This document shows positions 53,660-62,837 of a stretch of 64,000 bases of DNA, piece after piece. The notes under the pieces were generated by a model. That model had not been told where the DNA came from, searched no databases, and worked only from the letters and a program-made list of their open reading frames with translations. The translations under genes were made by a program, and so were the position numbers. Location of the stretch: contig CAWCUK010000004.1 of NCBI GenBank assembly GCA_963798775.1, forward strand, positions 682,001 to 746,000, written 5' to 3'. Origin of the DNA: CAWCUK01 sp963798775 (GTDB lineage: Bacteria > Bacteroidota > Ignavibacteria > Ignavibacteriales > Ignavibacteriaceae). Every line of letters begins with the position of its first letter. The stretch's first letter is position 1.

Positions 53660-55343
53660 GAAATATTTTAGATTTCTTTTAGCATTTTTATTAGCCGCGA
53701 ATTTAATTTACGCGGCTTCTCCCGATCCCGTAAGAAGCAGAAACGGAATGGTTGTATCCGCAGATGAATTGGCGTCTAAAGTAGGGTTAATGATTCTAAA
53801 AAAAGGAGGAAATGCTATAGATGCCGCTGTGGCCACGGGTTTTGCTTTAGCCGTAACTTATCCTTACGCGGGAAATATAGGCGGCGGCGGTTTTATGGTT
53901 ATACATTTAAAAGACGGAAAAAACATTACCATAGATTACAGAGAAAAAGCACCCTTAAAAGCTTTTAAAGATATGTATTTAGATTCAAGCGGAAATTATC
54001 TCCCCGAATTAAGCAGTGAAGGAATTTCATCCGTCGGAGTTCCCGGAAGTGTTGCCGGATTGATCTATGCCCTTGAACATTACGGAACCATGAAACTTTC
54101 CGAAGTAATTCAGCCGGCAATAAATCTAGCGGAAGATGGTTTTGCCTTAAATTACCGTACAGCAGGCTCAATAAGAGGTTATTTAAGCGAGTTTGAAAAA
54201 TATTCTTCCTCTATAAAAATATTTAGTAAAAACGGCGATGCATATACTGAAGGTGAAATATTTAAACAAAAAGATTTAGCCGGAACACTTAAAAGAATTA
54301 AAAAAGATGGGAGAGACGGATTCTATAAGGGTAAAACAGCGGAACTTTTACTAGAGGAAGAAAAAAAATTAGGCGGCTATATTACAATGGAAGATCTTGA
54401 AAAATATCAGCCGGTAGAACGAATTCCCGTAACAGGTAATTACAGAGGTTACAAAATTATTTCTATGCCTCCTCCTAGTTCGGGAGGAATAGCATTAGTA
54501 GAACTGCTGAACATTTTAGAAAATAATAAATACTCGGAAAGCGACTGGAACAGCAGCGCATACATTCATCAACTTTCAGAAGCGATGAAATATGTTTACG
54601 CGGATAGATCAGTTTATTTAGGCGATCCCGATTTTACCGAAATTCCTCAAGATAAATTAACTTCAAAAGAATACGCAAAACAAATATTTTCGGCAATAGC
54701 CGATACCGCTACACCTTCAAGCCAAATTACCGCCGGAAATTCTTTTTCCTTTAAAGAAAGCACAGAAACAACTCATTACTCTGTTTTAGATAAAGAAGGA
54801 AACGCGGTAAGCACTACTACTACTATAAATTCCGGGTACGGTTCAAAAATAGTTGTGGAAGGCGCCGGATTTTTATTAAATAATGAAATGGATGATTTCA
54901 GCTCAAAGCCCGGCGTGCCGAATCAATACGGATTAATCGGGAACGAAGCTAATTCTATACAGCCTGAAAAGAGAATGTTAAGTTCCATGACTCCGACTAT
55001 AGTACTAAAAAATGACAAACCATTTTTAATTATAGGTTCTCCGGGAGGTTCAACAATTATTACAGTAGTTTTACAAGTTGTGATGAATTGTATAGACTTT
55101 GGAATGGATATTCAAGAGGCGATATCCGCCCCGAGAATTCATCATCAATGGCTGCCGGATAAAATAGATTATGAAAAATTCGGGCTGGCAAAAGATGTAA
55201 TTCTAAATTTAGAAAAGCTTGGGTACACGATCGGGAATCGCAGAACTCTGGGAAGAGCGGAAGGAATAATGTATGATCAGAAAAAAGCAATCATGTACGG
55301 AGCCGCTGATCCAAGGGGATACGGAACAGCCGAAGGTTATTAA
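53637..55343 (+). CDS. ggt: Gamma-glutamyltransferase
   Basis: A 568-residue GGT with signal peptide (to about residue 26, NLIYAA). The proenzyme cleaves itself before the catalytic threonine T378 in TTHYSVLDKEGNA, giving large and small subunits. Other motifs: GNAIDAAVATGFALAV, NIGGGGFMVIH, NNEMDDFSSKPG and GSPGGSTII. It transfers or hydrolyses gamma-glutamyl groups of glutathione in the periplasm. The start lies within the MCE gene end. Confidence 0.95.
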   Translation: MLTLNYSKKYFRFLLAFLLAANLIYAASPDPVRSRNGMVVSADELASKVGLMILKKGGNAIDAAVATGFALAVTYPYAGNIGGGGFMVIHLKDGKNITIDYREKAPLKAFKDMYLDSSGNYLPELSSEGISSVGVPGSVAGLIYALEHYGTMKLSEVIQPAINLAEDGFALNYRTAGSIRGYLSEFEKYSSSIKIFSKNGDAYTEGEIFKQKDLAGTLKRIKKDGRDGFYKGKTAELLLEEEKKLGGYITMEDLEKYQPVERIPVTGNYRGYKIISMPPPSSGGIALVELLNILENNKYSESDWNSSAYIHQLSEAMKYVYADRSVYLGDPDFTEIPQDKLTSKEYAKQIFSAIADTATPSSQITAGNSFSFKESTETTHYSVLDKEGNAVSTTTTINSGYGSKIVVEGAGFLLNNEMDDFSSKPGVPNQYGLIGNEANSIQPEKRMLSSMTPTIVLKNDKPFLIIGSPGGSTIITVVLQVVMNCIDFGMDIQEAISAPRIHHQWLPDKIDYEKFGLAKDVILNLEKLGYTIGNRRTLGRAEGIMYDQKKAIMYGAADPRGYGTAEGY

Positions 55344-55360
55344 TTTTACGGGAAAAGAAA

Positions 55361-55747
55361 ATGGTTATCGGAATCGGTATTGATATAATTGAAATTGACA
55401 GAATAAAAGCCAGTATTGATAAATACGGCAATCATTTTCTTCAAAAGATTTACACTGAGACAGAAATAAAATACTGCCAGGATAAAAGTAATAAATATCA
55501 GCATTTCGCGGCAAGATTTGCAGCTAAAGAAGCTGTTTTTAAAGCCTTAAGCACCGGTTGGAATAAAGAGGTCGGCTGGCAGGATATTGAAATAAAAAAT
55601 GAACCGAGCGGAATGCCGATAGTTAAATTAAAAGGAAAACTAAAATCATTTTTAAATGAAGAAAAAAGCTTAAAGATTTCGATGAGTCATTCCAGGGATT
55701 ACGTTACCTGTGTAGCGATAATATATAAAGAATTTAATTCGGAATAA
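55361..55747 (+). CDS. acpS: Holo-[acyl-carrier-protein] synthase
   Basis: A 128-residue phosphopantetheinyl transferase of the AcpS type: GIGIDIIEIDRIKA with metal-binding D8 and RFAAKEAVFKALSTG with the catalytic glutamate. The end reads KISMSHSRDYVTCVAII. It activates acyl carrier protein using coenzyme A. It follows ggt at 18 bp. Confidence 0.95.
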   Translation: MVIGIGIDIIEIDRIKASIDKYGNHFLQKIYTETEIKYCQDKSNKYQHFAARFAAKEAVFKALSTGWNKEVGWQDIEIKNEPSGMPIVKLKGKLKSFLNEEKSLKISMSHSRDYVTCVAIIYKEFNSE

Positions 55748-55855
55748 TTTTTCCGAATGATATTATTGAGTTGATTATAATTATTGATAATAATAATTTT
55801 ACTAAAATTTTTAGAGTGGTTATTACCAAAAATATTTTGAAAGCAAGGTGTTCTT

Positions 55856-56047
55856 TTGACACAAAAAAGTTTTACGGTTTTTAGTTATATCTCAATCGGT
55901 ATAATTATAGTTTTTCTGGTTTTGATGTGGACAAGCACCGTCCCGTCAAATTATTTTGTATACATGCTGGGAGTAAGTATTATATTAGCTGTTATCTACA
56001 CAGTTTTAAGAGTTAATTATATTATTAAAAGCAGAAAGAAAAACTAA
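55856..56047 (+). CDS. Small two-helix membrane protein of unknown function
   Basis: A 63-residue protein with two membrane helices (about 10-27 and 34-53) and a basic end (KSRKKN). A TTG start at 55856 has AAGGTG upstream. Not recognised; small envelope proteins of this form are common. It ends just before the HNH gene. Confidence 0.5.
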   Translation: MTQKSFTVFSYISIGIIIVFLVLMWTSTVPSNYFVYMLGVSIILAVIYTVLRVNYIIKSRKKN

Positions 56048-56054
56048 GGAGGAT

Positions 56055-56591
56055 GTCTTCGAAAGTTCCAAACATGTTAACGGTAAACTTAACGCTAAGG
56101 TTCTCATACTGAACCAGAGCTACGAACCATTAACAATCTGTAATATAAAAAAAGCGATCATACTCATTCTATTGGGAAAAGCGGAAATGGTAATAGATGA
56201 TAAAAGAAAAATTCTTCATTCCGTAAACAAAAATTTCCCGTGGCCCAGCATTATTCGATTGAATTATTTTATCAGAGTTCCATATAAAAAAGTTGTTCTT
56301 ACACGTAAAAATATTCTACGCAGAGATTCTTATAAATGCGGGTATTGCGGAAGAGGCGATTTACCTTTAACAATTGATCATATTATTCCCAGAGCACGCG
56401 GGGGCGTTGATACCTGGGAAAATTTAGTATGCGCGTGTACAGTATGCAACAATCGAAAAGGAGACAGAACACCGGAGGAAGCTGATATGAATCTTCAGAC
56501 AAGGCCTTTTAAACCAAGCCATATAATGTTTATAAAAAATGTTGTCGGTAAACTCGATGAACAGTGGAAACCTTATCTTTATTTATCTTAA
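56055..56591 (+). CDS. HNH endonuclease, start unclear
   Basis: An HNH nuclease of about 178 residues. The N-terminal domain KVLILNQSYEPLTICNIKKA and ILLGKAEMVI is upstream of the internal ATG at 56172, and both are typical of this chromosomal family, so the gene must start near 56055. No ATG, GTG or TTG is in frame there: an AAGGAGG site (56046-56052) is followed by an out-of-frame ATG at 56053, and the in-frame codons read GTC TTC GAA AGT. A 2-base slip after that ATG would give MFESSK. The nuclease part has CGYCGRGDLPLTIDHIIPRA and CNNRKGDRTPEEA with two cysteine pairs for zinc. Target unknown. Confidence 0.85.
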   Translation, partial: VFESSKHVNGKLNAKVLILNQSYEPLTICNIKKAIILILLGKAEMVIDDKRKILHSVNKNFPWPSIIRLNYFIRVPYKKVVLTRKNILRRDSYKCGYCGRGDLPLTIDHIIPRARGGVDTWENLVCACTVCNNRKGDRTPEEADMNLQTRPFKPSHIMFIKNVVGKLDEQWKPYLYLS

Positions 56592-56716
56592 AAAACTAAA
56601 AATTTAATTATTTCCCTTCATAAAACATTTTCATACCTATTTTTAAGAAATGGAGATTATTTACCTCATTATTATTATCTTATTCATTTAAATTTTTATT
56701 AATAATTATTGCAATT

Positions 56717-57697
56717 ATGCCAAAAAAAAGAATACTTAGCGGAATGCGTCCGACCGGAAAACTTCACATTGGTCATTATGTAGGCGCTTTAGAAAATTGG
56801 GTTAATCTTCAAAGTGAATATGAGAATTTTCATCTTATTGCTGATTACCATGTTTTAACAACAAGTTTAAATACAGAAAATATTTATCAAAATTCAATTG
56901 AAATGCTTATTGACTGGCTTGCTTCGGGGCTTGATCCGGAAAAAAGTCCTATTTTCAGACAATCCAAAATCAAACAGCATACCGAACTAAATCTCATTTT
57001 TGAAATGCTGATTACGGTTAATCGGTTAGAAAGAAATCCTACTTTAAAAGATCAGGTAAGAGATTTAAATATTGATAATATAATATTCGGCCATCTCGGC
57101 TACCCTGTTTTGCAAACAGCCGATATTCTATTATATAAAGGAGAAGTTGTTCCTGTAGGAGAAGATCAGGTTCCCCACGTAGAAATCTCCAGAGAAATTG
57201 CCAGACGATTTAACAATCAGTATGGGAAAATTTTTCCGGAACCGGAACCGATGCTAACAAAATTCGCACGACTACCCGGGCTTGACGGAAACGCAAAAAT
57301 GAGCAAATCATTAAACAATACTATTTTACTTTCCGACGAACCGGAAACAGTAAAAGCAAAAATGAAAAAAGCGGTAACAGATCCTCAGAAGATAAGAAAA
57401 GGCGATCCGGGAAATCCTGATATATGTTTTGTATTCTCTTATCATAAAAAATTTAATCCGGAAGAAGTTCCGGAGATAGAAGCCGGCTGCAGATCCGGAG
57501 CATTAGGTTGTTTTGATTGTAAGATGAATTGCGCTTCAAAAATATCAGAATTTCTGGCTCCAATTATCGAAAAGAGAAAATATTATGAAGAAAGAATCGA
57601 CGAAGTAAAAGAAATTTTAGCCGATGGTGAAGAAAGAGGAAGAGCCGTTGCAGAAAGTACAATGACAGAAGTTCGCGATAAAATGAATTTAGGATAA
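56717..57697 (+). CDS. trpS: Tryptophanyl-tRNA synthetase
   Basis: A 326-residue class I synthetase with SGMRPTGKLHIGHYVGAL (HIGH at 17-20), the tryptophan-binding GEDQVPHVEISREIA, and KMSKS near residue 194. A cysteine-rich segment near the end (CRSGALGCFDCKMNC) is a feature of the bacterial TrpRS branch with an Fe-S or zinc site. It charges tRNA-Trp. Its stop abuts the scpA start without a gap. Confidence 0.95.
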   Translation: MPKKRILSGMRPTGKLHIGHYVGALENWVNLQSEYENFHLIADYHVLTTSLNTENIYQNSIEMLIDWLASGLDPEKSPIFRQSKIKQHTELNLIFEMLITVNRLERNPTLKDQVRDLNIDNIIFGHLGYPVLQTADILLYKGEVVPVGEDQVPHVEISREIARRFNNQYGKIFPEPEPMLTKFARLPGLDGNAKMSKSLNNTILLSDEPETVKAKMKKAVTDPQKIRKGDPGNPDICFVFSYHKKFNPEEVPEIEAGCRSGALGCFDCKMNCASKISEFLAPIIEKRKYYEERIDEVKEILADGEERGRAVAESTMTEVRDKMNLG

Positions 57698-58426
57698 ATG
57701 TATAAGATTAAACTAGATCAATTTGAAGGACCGTTAGACCTACTTCTTTTTTTTATTAAGAGAGATGAACTGAATATTTACGATATTCCGATTTCCAGAA
57801 TAACAAAAGAATTTCTGGAATACGTAAATCTGATTAAAATGCTAGATCTTGAAACTGCCGGAGATTTTATATTAATGGCGTCTACTTTAATGCATATAAA
57901 AGTAAGAATGCTTTTTCCCCGAGAAGTTGATGAAAAAGGGGAAGAAATTGATCCTCGTTCTGAATTAATACAAGCTTTACTGGAATATAAAAGATACAAG
58001 GAAATGGCGGAAGAACTTTCCTTTTTTGAGACAGATCAGAGAAAATTAAGTTATAGAGGGAATTATTCGGCTGATGAAGCTGAATCTCCGCCGGAATTTG
58101 AAACTTTATTAAAAAATGTAACCATTTTCGATTTGGCGAAAGCTTTTAGAAAAGCAATAGAAAAAGTAAAGCCGGTAGTTGTTCACGAAATAAAAAAAAT
58201 AAATATTACAATTGATGAACAAATTCAATTTATTATTGGTTCATTAGAAGAAAAAAAAGAGCTTCATTTTTTAAGTCTGGTAAATCCGATGAGAGAAAAA
58301 ATACGAATTGTAATTACTTTTATTGCGTTACTGGAATTAGCAAAAATGGGAAGAATCGGTATTAAAGAATCCCCCAATTTTAATGATTTTGTATTATTTT
58401 TAGTGAACGATGGAACAAATATATAA
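57698..58426 (+). CDS. scpA: Segregation and condensation protein ScpA
   Basis: A 242-residue kleisin. The N-terminal FEGPLDLLLFFIKRDELNIYD and ISRITKEFLEYV form the part that binds the SMC neck; LIQALLEYKRYKEMAEEL is the middle helix; the C-terminal winged helix has FIALLELAKMGRIGI. It closes the SMC ring together with ScpB. It starts right after trpS and overlaps scpB by 17 bp. Confidence 0.93.
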   Translation: MYKIKLDQFEGPLDLLLFFIKRDELNIYDIPISRITKEFLEYVNLIKMLDLETAGDFILMASTLMHIKVRMLFPREVDEKGEEIDPRSELIQALLEYKRYKEMAEELSFFETDQRKLSYRGNYSADEAESPPEFETLLKNVTIFDLAKAFRKAIEKVKPVVVHEIKKINITIDEQIQFIIGSLEEKKELHFLSLVNPMREKIRIVITFIALLELAKMGRIGIKESPNFNDFVLFLVNDGTNI

Positions 58427-59059
58427 GTCAGTAATTGAAGCATTAATTTTTGCTTCCGATGATTCAATTTCTTCATCGGATATAGTAAAAGCCATAAAAG
58501 GAATTGACGGCGAAGATGTGCAAATTACCTATGATGAAATTGATAAATGCGTTGACGAATTAAATTTACGTTACGATGAAAATAATATTCCATTCCAAAT
58601 TGTGCGGTTTCTAACGGTTATTTATTCGCTACCCGGCCTGAGTATGCAAAATATCTCGGCTTTTTATCATCAGAAAAAAGTAAAAGAAGATTGAGCCAGG
58701 CGGCCGTTGAAACTCTTGCTATTATAGCGTATAAACAGCCTATAACCAAACCGGAAGTGGAATCGATAAGGGGCGTAAATTCAGATTACATTTTGAATAC
58801 GCTTCTCGATAAGAATTTAATAACTATTACCGGCCGTGCCGAAACTATTGGCAGGCCGCTACTTTACGGTACGACTAATGAGTTTCTAAAATATTTCGGC
58901 TTAAATAAATTAAGTGATCTTCCGAAACCGCGTGAAGTAGATGAAATAATGAAAGATGAAGATTTCATTGAACAGAAACGTAAAATTATGATGAATTTAA
59001 TAGAAGAAACGGCAGAGAATGAAACCTCAGAAGAACCAAACAGCACAGACGAGACTTAA
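58410..59059 (+). CDS. scpB: Segregation and condensation protein ScpB (one frameshift)
   Basis: Two winged-helix domains typical of ScpB. The first frame (58410-58694) is normal to NNIPFQIVR; one base is missing at 58606-58610. Adding it continues ISNGYLFATRPEYAKYLGFL and SSEKSKRRLSQAAVETLAII, then YKQPITKPEVESIRGVNSDY and GRPLLYGTTNEFLKYFGL, ending at 59059 (about 216 residues). Because ScpB is needed for growth in most bacteria and everything else is conserved, a sequencing or assembly error is the likely cause. It overlaps scpA and the rluB gene. Confidence 0.9.
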
Positions 59060-59750
59060 TAAATATATTTCCGAAAGCGGAATCGCTTCGCGCAGAAAAG
59101 CGGAGGAATTTATTACGCAGGGCCGGGTATCGGTAAATGAAAAGATAATTTCAGATCTTTCATATAAAGTTAATCCCGGCGACACAGTTAAAATTGACGG
59201 TGAAAAAATTACACCGAAAAAACATGTTTACTATCTGTTGAATAAGCCTAAAGGATGCGTTACAACAACTGATGATGAAAAAAACAGACGCACAGTTTTG
59301 GATTTTGTAAATACTAACGAAAAGATCTATCCCGTAGGCAGATTAGATTATAATACAACCGGAGTTTTGGTATTAACAAATGACGGCGAATTTTCCTATT
59401 TATTAACACATCCTAAAAATAAAGTACCCCGCCAATATGAGGTGAAACTCGATCGTCCGCTTTCGGATGAAGACCGGGAGAAATTACTGAAAGGAGTATT
59501 TCTGGAAGGTATAAGGGGGAGATTTCAAAAAGTTTATTTCCCGAATATAAAGAACAGAAAATCTGTTGAGGTTACCGGAATTGAAGGCCGAAACCATTAT
59601 GTTAAAAAGATGTTCGGAGCTTTAGGTTATACTGTAACAAGTTTAAATAGAAACTTCTTTGCCGGATTAATACCGGATGTTCCCGTCGGAAAATATCGAA
59701 AACTAACCGAAACCGAAGTAAAGGAAATTATTGAAAAATATAATCGTTAA
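59019..59750 (+). CDS. rluB: Pseudouridine synthase RluB/RsuA type
   Basis: A 243-residue enzyme: S4 RNA-binding domain (about 11-60: RLNKYISESGIASRRKAEEF) and the catalytic domain with NKPKGCVTTTDD and GRLDYNTTGVLVLTNDG, whose aspartate (about 110) attacks the uridine. The order scpA-scpB-rluB is widely conserved and points to RluB (23S rRNA). It overlaps scpB by 41 bp and the next gene by 20 bp. Confidence 0.9.
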   Translation: MKPQKNQTAQTRLNKYISESGIASRRKAEEFITQGRVSVNEKIISDLSYKVNPGDTVKIDGEKITPKKHVYYLLNKPKGCVTTTDDEKNRRTVLDFVNTNEKIYPVGRLDYNTTGVLVLTNDGEFSYLLTHPKNKVPRQYEVKLDRPLSDEDREKLLKGVFLEGIRGRFQKVYFPNIKNRKSVEVTGIEGRNHYVKKMFGALGYTVTSLNRNFFAGLIPDVPVGKYRKLTETEVKEIIEKYNR

Positions 59751-61242
59751 AATAAACCTGATAATATTATCCGGTTTACTTTTATCAGCTGCCGTTAATG
59801 CGCAGGAAGTAAAAAGAGATACCGTTCAGCGATATTCTTATTCCACCATACCGGAATTTTGGCAGCAAATGAATGATATATTTAATGATCCCAATTTTAA
59901 TAACGCTGAATGGGGGGTTGTAATTCAATCATTAGAAACCGGCGAATATTTTTATAAGAGAAACGAAAATAAACTTTTAATTCCAGCCTCGGTTTCAAAA
60001 CTTTTCACTACTTCATCAGGGCTTATGTTATTGGGAGGTGATTACAGATTCTCCACAAATGTTTTTATGCGGGGAGAAATGGACGGTTCAATACTTCACG
60101 GAGATCTTATAGTACAGGGAAGAGGAGATCCGACAATTTCCGGACGCTTTTACAACAATGATATTTATAAAGTCTATAAAGATTGGGCCGATTCCCTACT
60201 TAATTTAGGAATTGATGAAATAACAGGAAATTTAATAGGCGATGATAATCAATTTGATGATAAAGGATTGGGAGCAGGCTGGGCTTGGGATTATGAAAGT
60301 TATTGGTACGCGGCGCCTTCCAGCGCCATATCATTTAATGATAATACCGTCGATATTATAGTAAGCGTAAATAAAAAAACGCATCAGCCGCAAATTACCA
60401 TTGAGCCTGATACAAAATATATTGTGATTCTAAATAATGTGGAAATAGTTGCTAAAGATTCAACCACCGCAATAGATGTTTATCGACAAAGAGGAACTAA
60501 TGTTGTATCGGTATTCGGTACTATTAGCGATAATTCAGATTCAGTTAGAACATTTGTTACGGTTAATAACCCTACACAATACGCAATGGTTGTTTTGAAA
60601 AAAGTTTTAGAAGAAAACGGTATTAAAATAGACGGATACCCAATAGATATTGATGACATCCCAAAACCGATAGATTTTACAAAATTCAAAAGATTATTTA
60701 CTTTTTACTCCCCTGAATTAAAAGAAATAATAAAAGTAATTAATAAAAACAGTTATAATTTTTTTGCCGAACAGCTGCTTAAAACAATCGGGCTAGAAAA
60801 AGAAGGATACGGCAGTGTAGAAAACGGATTAAGAGCGGTTGAAGAAGTATTAGGAGAAATGGGAATAAATCCAGACAATGTTTCATTAGTTGACGGAAGC
60901 GGACTTTCAAGATTAAATTTAGTAACGCCGCGTCAACTGGTTGCGCTTCTTAATTACATGTATAAATCCCCGTATTTTATTCCTTTCTATAATTCATTAC
61001 CAATTGCCGGAGTTGACGGTACCTTAGGCACCCGAATGAAAAATACCAAAGCTCAGAATAATGTTAGAGCAAAAACCGGTTATTTAGGAGGAGTAAGAAG
61101 TATGGCAGGTTATGTTTATACTGGCGATAATGAACCGGTTGCTTTTTCAATAATTGTAAATAATTTTACGGTTCCATTTAAACTTGCAGACAATATTCAA
61201 GATTTAGTATGTTTGAGACTTGCAAACTTTAAAAGAAAGTAG
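59731..61242 (+). CDS. dacB: D-alanyl-D-alanine carboxypeptidase/endopeptidase (PBP4, S13)
   Basis: A 503-residue penicillin-binding protein 4-type enzyme with a signal peptide (to about residue 25, AAVNAQ). Catalytic motifs are S87-V-S-K90 in PASVSKLF, the SxN motif in DGSGLSRLN, and KTG in VRAKTGYLGG. The large insert between SxxK and SxN is present, as usual in S13. It trims peptidoglycan cross-links. Start TTG at 59731 lies within the end of rluB. Confidence 0.92.
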   Translation: MKNIIVKINLIILSGLLLSAAVNAQEVKRDTVQRYSYSTIPEFWQQMNDIFNDPNFNNAEWGVVIQSLETGEYFYKRNENKLLIPASVSKLFTTSSGLMLLGGDYRFSTNVFMRGEMDGSILHGDLIVQGRGDPTISGRFYNNDIYKVYKDWADSLLNLGIDEITGNLIGDDNQFDDKGLGAGWAWDYESYWYAAPSSAISFNDNTVDIIVSVNKKTHQPQITIEPDTKYIVILNNVEIVAKDSTTAIDVYRQRGTNVVSVFGTISDNSDSVRTFVTVNNPTQYAMVVLKKVLEENGIKIDGYPIDIDDIPKPIDFTKFKRLFTFYSPELKEIIKVINKNSYNFFAEQLLKTIGLEKEGYGSVENGLRAVEEVLGEMGINPDNVSLVDGSGLSRLNLVTPRQLVALLNYMYKSPYFIPFYNSLPIAGVDGTLGTRMKNTKAQNNVRAKTGYLGGVRSMAGYVYTGDNEPVAFSIIVNNFTVPFKLADNIQDLVCLRLANFKRK

Positions 61243-61256
61243 AAAACGGAGGAGTA

Positions 61257-62765
61257 GTGGAAAATACCCAGCAAGAGCTTAATGTTTTAATTCAAAGACG
61301 ATATGAAGAATTAGAAGAATTAAAAAATAAAGGTTTTGAACCTTTCGCGTATTCATTTGACGTTGATTCAAATTCGGCCGAGATAAAGAAAAATTTCAAA
61401 GAAGGCGAAGAGTATAATGTTAAAATTGCCGGACGAATAATGGCAATTAGAAGAATGGGAAAAGCTTCATTTACTCATATACAAGATAACGCCGGAAGAA
61501 TTCAAATTTATCTGAGAAAAGATGAAATAGGGGAATCATATAATGCTTTTAAATTAATGGATATCGGTGATATAATCGGTGTAGAAGGTTATGTATTTAA
61601 AACCAAAACCGGTGAAATATCAGTTCATGTAAAATCCCTAACTATTCTAGCAAAGTCTTTAAGACCGCTTCCTATCGCCAAAGAAACAGTTGATGAACAA
61701 GGCAATAAAATTATTCACGATCAGTTCGCGGATAAAGAATTACGATATAGACAGCGCTATGTTGATTTAATTGTAAATCCTAATATTAAAAATACTTTTA
61801 TAAAAAGAAGTAAAATTATTACTTCAATGAGAAAATTTTTAGACTCATTTGATATTCTAGAAGTGGAAACTCCCATACTGCAGCCTTTATACGGCGGTGC
61901 GGCGGCAAAACCTTTTACCACCTATCATAACACCCTGGATACAACTTTATTTTTAAGAATTGCGGATGAACTTTATTTAAAAAGATTAATAGTCGGCGGT
62001 TTTAACGGTGTTTATGAAATCTCAAAAGATTTTCGTAATGAAGGAATGGATAGGACACACAATCCTGAATTTACTATGATGGAAATGTATGTGCCTTACA
62101 AAGATTATGAATGGATGATGAACTTTGTAGAAAAAATGATTGAAAAAATTGCCAATGAGGTTTTTGATACAATTGAATTTTCATATGAAGGAAAACAAAT
62201 TAATTTTACCGCTCCCTGGCAACGTGTTTCAATGATTGAGGCACTTAAAGAAGAAACCGGAGTTGATGTTTTATCGGCTACTGTTGATGAATTAAAGCAG
62301 ACCGCGAAACAACATGGAATTGATCTTAAAAATATTGAAGGCAGGGCAAAATTAATTGATGAAATTTTTAGTGAAGTTGTTCAGCCTAAATTAATTCAGC
62401 CGACATTTGTGATTGATTATCCCATTGAACTTTCTCCGCTTGCAAAAAAACATCGTTCTAAAGAGGGAGTTGTTGAAAGATTTGAGGGATATGTTGCCGG
62501 TCGAGAAATTTGTAATGCTTTTTCTGAATTAAATGATCCGATAGATCAAAAAGAAAGATTTATCGGACAGGGAAAAATGCTTGAAGCGGGTGACGAAGAA
62601 GCTCATCAAATAGATGAAGATTTTATTAGAGCACTTGAATACGGAATGCCGCCTACCGCAGGACTCGGGATTGGCATCGATCGTTTAGTTATGCTTTTAA
62701 CAAATCAATCTTCAATTAGAGATGTTATATTCTTCCCGCAAATGAAACCGGAAGTAAAGGCATAG
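61257..62765 (+). CDS. lysS: Lysyl-tRNA synthetase, class II
   Basis: A 502-residue class II synthetase with an N-terminal OB fold (about 50-150: VKIAGRIMAIRRMGKASF), motif 1-2 region KDFRNEGMDRTHNPEFTMME and motif 3 GLGIGIDRLVMLL. It lacks the mammalian-type extension. It charges tRNA-Lys. GTG start with CGGAGGAG 6 bp before. Last gene of the trpS-to-lysS run. Confidence 0.95.
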   Translation: MENTQQELNVLIQRRYEELEELKNKGFEPFAYSFDVDSNSAEIKKNFKEGEEYNVKIAGRIMAIRRMGKASFTHIQDNAGRIQIYLRKDEIGESYNAFKLMDIGDIIGVEGYVFKTKTGEISVHVKSLTILAKSLRPLPIAKETVDEQGNKIIHDQFADKELRYRQRYVDLIVNPNIKNTFIKRSKIITSMRKFLDSFDILEVETPILQPLYGGAAAKPFTTYHNTLDTTLFLRIADELYLKRLIVGGFNGVYEISKDFRNEGMDRTHNPEFTMMEMYVPYKDYEWMMNFVEKMIEKIANEVFDTIEFSYEGKQINFTAPWQRVSMIEALKEETGVDVLSATVDELKQTAKQHGIDLKNIEGRAKLIDEIFSEVVQPKLIQPTFVIDYPIELSPLAKKHRSKEGVVERFEGYVAGREICNAFSELNDPIDQKERFIGQGKMLEAGDEEAHQIDEDFIRALEYGMPPTAGLGIGIDRLVMLLTNQSSIRDVIFFPQMKPEVKA

Positions 62766-62837
62766 TTAATTATTTTTCTTAACTGTTATGTTTAATTATT
62801 TTTTAAATTAGCTACTGGTATAAAAAAGTATCCTAGA

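Noticed and set aside
55737..55758. Terminator ATTCGGAA/TTCCGAAT after acpS
   Set aside because: The stop codon lies in the loop and there is no T run after the stem.
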